In this document: one piece after another, positions 57,613 to 64,000 of the stretch | Position numbering within the stretch: the stretch's first letter is position 1 | How the letters are laid out: the number at the start of each line of letters is the position of its first letter | Assembly: GCA_963556495.2 (NCBI GenBank) | Contig: OY747700.1 | Span: 1,153,501-1,217,500, forward strand | Direction: 5' to 3' | DNA length: 64,000 nt | Origin: Valencia hispanica | Lineage: Eukaryota; Chordata; Actinopteri; Cyprinodontiformes; Valenciidae | Program-made: the position numbers and the translations under genes | Notes under the pieces: generated by a model | Database searches by the model: none | Told to the model about the DNA's origin: nothing | What the model saw: the letters and a program-made list of their open reading frames with translations, nothing else

Positions 57613-58410
57613 AGCCATTGGGTGGTGCTAACCCACATTCTAGCTCCGACAGGAGAAGAAGAGGACCAGAGGTTATTTAAGGCACCGCCGCAGGCCTTCA
57701 CGTCCTCTCCAGTTCTGGCTTTTTAGCCAAACAGCGCCAGGAGAGATCCAATCCTTCTTTCGCGGGCGAGGGAAGGACACGAGTTACTTGGAGAAACTCA
57801 CTCCAAGGACGATAAGACTGCTGATCACTCAGGTGAATCGCAACCCAGTTTGTTTTAAAATGAACCCCACTGTTCCGCCCTGAGCCCTGCTTTCTAAACA
57901 GATGCTGCCGTGTGGAGCGAACCGCTAACAAGCTACTGAATGCCGCAGAACCACGTCCAGACTGGAGCATTACCCCCACCGCGACAAAGCCTGGGACAAT
58001 GCTATCTTGAACCTGCAGAGCAGGTACGGTGTCAGTGAAATTAAGTGCAGCTGATCGCTGTTTAGCAAGCCGGAGAGGACAACACGCCGTCCCACTGCTA
58101 ATGGACGCTAGCTGTGATTAGCCTGCGGGCTAACGTTGTTTTAGCTTCGCCCATCAACCACGGAGCGACTTGGAGAACTTTAACCGTTCAATAAGGCGAG
58201 ATTAGTTTAGTTTAAACATGATTTAAGGGTTGTTTATTTTCACCGTGATTTGTTACTTTGAGTAAGATTTCATTTATTGTTTGGGTACAAACAGGCCGGT
58301 CGGCCTGGAGGTTTAAACAGTGATTTTCAAGGTTTCCGATGGAAAGTTGTTTTATATCCTGCAACCTGAGTTACTCAATCTGACAGTTTTCCTTGGTTTG
58401 ATGTTTAATA
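57613..58410. other. Non-coding interval
   Basis: No open frame with family likeness. Somewhat higher GC to about 58150 without a recognisable exon. Confidence 0.4.
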
Positions 58411-58790
58411 ATTTTTAATTCAATTAAGTTTATTTATATAGCACCAATTCACAACAGATGTCATCTCAAGGCACTTAACAAGAAGTCATTTCAATATCAG
58501 TTAAAAAGTTTCCTATTTAAGGAATCCCAGCAGATTGTGTCAGTCATTGGCGTGAGGTTGGGCCCCGTTGATGCAGACTTTCCAACCACAGCAATCCTTC
58601 AGCAATCCCTCATACTGAGCAAGCATGTAGCGACGGTGGAGAGGAAAAACTCCCCTTTAACAGAAAGAAACCTCCAACAGAACCAGAAACAGAACCAGGC
58701 TCAGTAGGAGCGGCCATCTGCAACGACCGTCTGGGGGTTTGAGAAGACAGAGCAGAGACACAGAAGAAGCAGAAGATCTGATATAAGAGA
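58411..58790 (-). repeat. L2-type LINE 3'-UTR fragment
   Basis: Opposite-strand counterpart of 6128-6330 and longer. It starts at aagtttatttatatagcacc, a typical LINE 3' end read from the other strand. Confidence 0.6.
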
Positions 58791-59154
58791 ACTTTATTAT
58801 CAATTTATTGTTTATTGTTTCTATTTCTGTGTATATTTATCACTTTTACTGTTTTACTTCTCACTGTAAACCCGGATAAGTAGAATCTACTTTAAAAAAA
58901 ATCAAGGTAACTCGTTGCCTTAAAATTTTTAAGTAATGAAGCATTAGTTGAATAAGTGAAGGGAACTATGTTCAATGTACTTGAGCCCATAATGGAATGG
59001 AATAGAACATTTAAGTTGAATGTACTAATAACCGAGTTATACATACATACAACTGCAACATTACACTGATCCAATTTTTTAATTTTTTATTGAACATGTC
59101 TTTTTTTCAGCAACAAAAGAGACAAAGGTCAGAAGCTGCTGTGACGGGGTAAGC
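58791..59154. other. Non-coding interval
   Basis: AT-rich, nothing recognised. Confidence 0.4.
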
Positions 59155-59461
59155 CGTATTGCGTCCTTTCCTGTTGTCACTGTTGTGCTCCCTGTAAGCT
59201 GTTTGGTGTTCAGACTCTCTTGAATTGATCTTATTTTCTCTGTGCTGAAGCCCTTTCTAAGTTATTTTAACACACAAGCTACTAAAACACACATTTTGTG
59301 GTGGTGTACTTTATGTTTTGGGAACTCCTTATGTTTCACACAGTTTTTCTTTGGGTGGTAAGGTCTCCCTTGCTCAGTTAGCTTAGCTTCATTGCAGCTA
59401 TGGCTACTCTTCTTTCTCCTGTCTCTAACTCTTCTCTTCTCTCTTGCTCTCTCTGTCAGCA

Positions 59462-60421
59462 ACACACCCGCTGAGGAGCCGACCCTGGTAATTGGCAGCT
59501 CCATAGTCAGAAACGTGGCATTAGAGACACCATTGACCATAGTCAAATGTTTGCCAGGGGCCAGAACGGGCGACATCAAATCCTACCTGAAACTGCTGGC
59601 TAAAGATAAGCGTAAATACAGTAAGATTGTTAAGATTGATTGATTCATATGGTATTGAGTGTGAGGAAATAACAGTCCACCCACATAACCCGGTCCTGTC
59701 TGACCACTTCTTGATAACTTTTGAATTTACTTTAACTGACCATCTTAAATCTGAAAGAAAATTTCATTATAGTAGAGCTTTATCAGACAATGCTGTAACA
59801 ATTTATAAAGAATCTGTTCCATTCTTACTCTCCTCAGTGTCTCAGGGTAACACAGTGGATGGCAGCAATTCTATCTCTAACCTAAATTGATGATCTGGTT
59901 CACAGCATTACGTCCTCATTGCGTTTGGCATTAGATAGTGTAGCCCCCTTTAAAAAGAAAGTGGCCATAGGAGGCTAACTCCTTGGTTTAACGCAGAGTT
60001 GCGTACTTTAAACCAGAATACTAGGAAGTTGGAGAGAAAATGGCGCTCTACACACCTAGGGGATTCCTATTTAACCTGGAATAACAGTCTACTGCTGTAT
60101 AAAAAGACCCTTCGACAAGCTAGAACAGCATATTTTTCATCATTAATAGACGCGAATAAAAACAATCCTAGGTTTCTTTTTAGTACAGTTGCCAAACTTA
60201 CACAGAGTCATAGCTCTGTTGAGCCAACTATTCCCCCAGCTCTTAGCAGTGATGATTTTATGAGATTCTTCATAAATAAAATTAATTCTATTAAAAATAA
60301 AATCATTGGCATCCTCCCAAACATGATTACTTCTTCCTCAGTAAATGAGGCGGCATTGGAAAGAAATGTAGAAACGCAGTTGTGCTTAGGCTGTTTTGAT
60401 TCAGTCGAGCTTTCAGAATGA
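59462..60421 (+). pseudogene. L2 ORF1 esterase and endonuclease-tail remnants
   Basis: From 59462 the esterase-like segment [12 protein letters not shown] is open to about 59640. It is then joined in another frame to YGIECEEITVHPHNPVLSDH, the C-terminal end of the AP-type endonuclease. 59999-60421 is the linker between EN and RT (KLERKWRSTHLGDSYLTWNN, RFLFSTVAKLTQSHSS). Most of ORF1 and EN is deleted. Confidence 0.75.
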
Positions 60422-60482
60422 TCAAAAATATTAGCCTCATCTAAACCTTCAACTTGTATGTTGGACCCAATCCCAACCAAAT

Positions 60483-62420
60483 AATTATTTTTTTTAATTA
60501 TTTTTTTTACGTGTCCTGTTTGGCAGTGTGGAGCTCAGAATTGGTGTCTGAGTACCAAGTAGAAGCCCAACAGATTTACTTTCACAAGCGGAGCAGTACA
60601 GCTTTTGCTATAGTCCTCCACTTGATTTATGTGTGAAAATTCTTTATTATGAATTGCTGGGGGGTTTATTTCCTGATGTTATGGACACGGAGATGGAAAA
60701 TTAAGGGGAAGAAAGAAAGAAGATGAAGACGAGGTAGGAAACAAAAAGTCATGAGAGAGGGTGAGTTGAAAATACAAGAGAGGAAAGGGAACAAAGAAAA
60801 CACAGGAAAACATTGAAGTCTGTCTCCATACCCTCAGGACGACAGAGAGAGGGGGAAAAACAAAACAAAAAACGAAAAAGGAACATTGACAAAACAAACC
60901 TAACATCGTGAACTAAGAACTACACAACGACATCACACAAGAATGGATATAAAAATACAACAACAATGTCACGGAAAAACTCATGGCACCGACCAATCAA
61001 GGTCCAGCAATGACAACCTCAGCCCAAGAACACATCCGCAAACACCAGAGACCCCACACTTATGTGTGTGTGAGCATGCTTGTGCATATAAGGTTTCTCC
61101 ATAAGAGTGTTCGATAGCTGGTGTGAGCAGGCATCAATCCGTCTCCCAGGAATCGATGCAGACATGAAGGAGATCGGAGCCAAGACGTCCAAAGGACCCC
61201 CAGAGCCCCAGGCGGACCCGGGCGGGGCCGACCGCATCCCCCAAGAGAGGAGCAAAGGAGAACCCCAGGGGAACGTCCAGGGGCTACTATGCAGGGGCCC
61301 GGGGGGCAGCAGTGACGAGCCCACGGGCCCCGCCGGCAACCAGCCGCGCCAGGGCGGGCCGGTCCATGGACCGGGAGAGCCCGGGCCCAGGGGCGCCCCA
61401 CCCCCCAGCAGAGACCCGACAAGGGACAGGCTGACGAGGGGCCCCCGGCATTGCGGGGGCCGCGGCCGGACGCCACGCTTCACCACCGCCCCAGGTCGGG
61501 GTGCCCCACCGATAGCCACAGCGGATGGACAGCATCCCCAGGCCAAGCTCAGCCAGCACCTGGACACCAAGTTGTACCAGCTCCCGAGTCCTGATCCTGC
61601 GCAACGCAGAGCGCCGAGATCAGGCATCGAACAAAGGCCAGGGCCGGTCCAACCCGCCAATGAACCGACCACGCACGGTGCGCACAGAACAGGTGATCGA
61701 ACGAGCAGAGACGCTGGATCCGTATCCCGCCGAGTCACCGAGCAGGCACCACCCAACAATCCCAAACCTGGCACCCCTGAAAGAGGTGCCCCAACCAACC
61801 AAAGGAAGATATCGGCCCAGCGCATCGGCCGACCGACACACCGCCCCCCCGCCAGGCCCAGCCAGGCACGCACCAGGTCCGAACCGGATTGACCACCGAC
61901 GCACCAGTAGGCAGGGGCATCCGTCACCGGCGGGGAGTGATGGAGGGGAAATAGGCCCCCCATTAGCCGACCGACACACCGGTCCACCTTGGCCCGGTCA
62001 GACACACACCAGGCCTGAGGTGCGCCAGGTGAGAGGGCAGCCCAAGACCCAACCTGACAGGCAGACAAAGACATACAGACACAGTGATACGTTCCCTCCC
62101 TCTTAAACACATACATTCTCACTAACTCACCAAGACACCCAAGAAATGACGCTGTACCCTCACTCACACACCCCATACACACTTCAAGCTCCCAGGTCCA
62201 GTTACCGATGCCCCAGTAGAGCAACCAGCCCCCGGACCCAGGAGATGGACCCCCTACCTTCTAGAACGGAGACAAGCAGACCGCCAAGGGCCCCACAGTG
62301 GCGAGGCAACCCGACAGCCCAGGACCCCGACCAGACCGCCTGTTCCTCCTCCGTACCCAAACCCCTGATGGCCGGTAGTGAACAGGGGTGTAGAAGACCC
62401 CTAGCCTCTGTCCTCCCGCT
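60483..62420 (-). mobile_element. 5'-truncated L1 insertion consisting only of the GC-rich 3' UTR
   Basis: Minus-strand copy matching 50210-51980. It ends with an A-rich tail (plus-strand ttttttttaatta near 60489) and is flanked by caaccaaat at 60474-60482 and 62421-62429, a 9-bp target duplication. Removing it restores the reading PTKLFKEVF of the L2 host element. It carries a 401-codon open frame (62224-61019) that I do not regard as proven coding. Confidence 0.85.
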
Positions 62421-62440
62421 CAACCAAATTATTTAAGGAA

Positions 62441-63908
62441 GTGTTCCATTTGATTCCTGGCCCCATTTTGGATATGATGAATCTATCCTTAGTAAACGGA
62501 TACGTACCACAAGAATTTAAAATAGCTGTAATTAAACCTTTACTCAAGAAACCTTCCCTTGATCAAGAGGACTTAGTGAATTACAGACCTATATCTAACC
62601 TTCCTTTCTTATCCAAAGTCCTTGAGAAAATTGTTGCTAATCAAGTCTGTGAGCATCTAAACAGTAACGAGCTGTTTGAAGAGTTTCAGTCAGGTTTTAG
62701 AGCTCATCATAGCACTGAAACAGCACTGGTGAAGGTTACTAATGATATTCTCATGGCCTCAGATAATGGACTGGTGTCTGTTCTGGTTTTGTTAGACCTC
62801 GGTGCTGCTTTTGACACAGTCGATCATAATATTCTCTTAGAAAGGCTTGAACATGTTGCAGGGATCAAAGGAACAGCACTAGGCTGGTTTAAATCATATT
62901 TGTCTGATAGATTCCAGTTTGTTCATCTAAATGATAAATCTTCTTCACTCTCAAGGGTTACTTGTGGAGTTCCACAGGGTTCTGTGCTTGGACCAATTCT
63001 TTTCACCATATATATGCTTCCAATTGGTAGAATCATTAGACAGCATGGGATAAATTTCCACAGCTATGCAGATGATACACAACTATATTTATCCATAAAT
63101 CCTGATGAACCCAGTCAGTTAGGTAGATTACAGGCATGTCTGGAAGACATAAAAACATGGATGACCCTAAACTTTTTGCTTTTAAATTCTGACAAGACAG
63201 AAGTTGCTGTCTTTGGACCAGAAGTTCTTAAACAGAAACTGATTAGTCAATCACTTCATCTGGATGGCATTAAATTGGCCCCCAGTAATAACGTAAAGAA
63301 CCTCGGCGTTATTTTTTTACCAAGACTTGACATTTAAATCCCGTATTAAACAGGTTTCTAGGATTTCCTTCTTTCACCTCCGGAATATTGCTAAAATTAG
63401 AAACATCCTGTCCAGGAGTGATGCTGAGAAACTAGTCCATGCATTTGTTACCTCAAGGCTGGACTACTGTAATTCTTTACTATCAGGAAGTCCACAAAAT
63501 GCCATTAAAAACCTTCAGTTGATCCAAAATGCGGCAGCAAGAGTTCTGATGAATATTAAAAAGAGAGATCACATTTCTCCTGTTTTAGCTTCCCTTCATT
63601 GGCTCCCTGTTAAATCCAGAATAGAATTTAAGATCCTTCTTCTTACATATGAAGCCCTTAATAATCAAGCTCCATCATACATCAGAGATCTGATTGGTCC
63701 ATATGTTCCTAACAGAGCCCTTTGCTCTCAGACTGCAGGTTTACTTGTAGTTCCTAGGATCTCTAAAAGTAGAATGGGAGGCAGATCTTTTAGTTATCAG
63801 ACTCCTCTCCTGTGGAACCAGCTCCCAGCTTTAGTCCGTGAGGCAGACACTCTGTTTACTTTTAAGGCCAGGCTTAAAACTTTCCTTTTTGATAAAGCTT
63901 ATAGTTAG
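62441..63908 (+). pseudogene. L2 reverse transcriptase and C-terminal domain (one frameshift)
   Basis: Well-preserved RT: AVIKPLLKKPSLDQEDLVNY, RPISNLPFLSKVLEKIV, FQSGFRAHHSTETALVKV, LLDLGAAFDTVDHNILLERL, GVPQGSVLGPILFTIYM, HSYADDTQLYLS (YADD intact), NLGVIF. A frame change at a T-run near 63310-63317 leads to LTFKSRIKQVSRISFFHL, RLDYCNSLLSGSP and RDHISPVLASLHWLPV, ending KAYS at 63908. The single frameshift suggests a fairly young copy. Confidence 0.85.
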
Positions 63909-64000
63909 AGTGGCTAAGGTCATCCTGAGCTATCTCTGTAGTTATGCTGCTATAGGCTTAGACTGCTGGAGGACAGACTGACCACTTTTCTTCACTCTGC

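Larger units (their letters stand above)
59155..64000 (+). mobile_element. CR1/L2-type LINE, split by an L1 3' UTR and running off the edge
   Basis: ORF1 start ([19 protein letters not shown] at about 59400), an esterase-like block ([28 protein letters not shown]), then a deletion that joins it to the end of the endonuclease (LSDHFLITFEF). RT follows after the insertion at 60483-62420. The 3' UTR continues past 64000. Confidence 0.85.

Noticed and set aside
61107..61892. 261- and 193-codon plus-strand frames in the GC-rich insertion
   Set aside because: Same reason: antisense to the L1 3'-UTR copy, overlapping frames, low complexity.

Overview
The window looks like a teleost fish nuclear genome. 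It has split exons with GT/AG boundaries, fish-type immune-receptor exons, a C2H2 zinc-finger gene with a fish-type acidic exon, and a dense mix of LINE (L1/Tx1-like, CR1/L2-like, Rex1-like), SINE, hAT, Tc1/mariner, Harbinger and retrovirus relatives. I cannot name the species.

Layout. (1) 1-7720: a C2H2 zinc-finger gene on the minus strand. A short first exon (7306-7606) joins a large last exon (2765-4611) with 15 fingers. The first exon as written has a 5' part that is readable only across two compensating one-base frame changes. (2) 7948-11060: a foldback DNA element and decayed LINEs. (3) 11256-53474, minus strand: one phase-consistent gene model of about 42 kb for a type I immune-type receptor. 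It has a signal-peptide exon at 53429-53474, three SRCR-A/SRCR-B exon pairs (near 23.1-22.4, 20.7-20.0 and 13.8-13.1 kb), an Ig-like exon (12052-11693), a transmembrane exon carrying an Arg, and a short cytoplasmic exon with a poly(A) signal beyond the stop. Joined, the coding exons total 2343 nt (780 residues). (4) 23.1-53.4 kb: the roughly 30-kb first intron of that receptor is almost entirely mobile elements. It includes an endogenous retrovirus (32.4-44.2 kb) interrupted by a hAT element that itself holds an L2, and by an antisense L1. A solo LTR of the same retrovirus lies at 46.5-46.9 kb. (5) 53.5-64 kb: upstream flank with Tc1-like, Harbinger-like and THAP-like remnants, and an L2-type LINE running off the right edge, split by a GC-rich L1 3'-end insertion.

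The receptor locus is the most interesting part. The SRCR pairs arose by tandem duplication of a unit of about 2 kb. SRCR-A is almost unchanged between copies. In SRCR-B every nucleotide substitution I could count by eye changes an amino acid. Copies 2 and 3 of SRCR-B carry 8 extra bases at the acceptor that break the frame unless an internal acceptor is used. The Ig exon has an L2 LINE 3' end, with an AATAAA, directly against its acceptor. A full-length L1 sits in one duplicated unit, and its empty target site survives in the sister unit, which dates the insertion after the duplication.

All gene models and family names come from reading the sequence; nothing was searched against a database. 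Mobile-element family names are best guesses from motifs. The retroviral and LINE coding regions are all broken as given.
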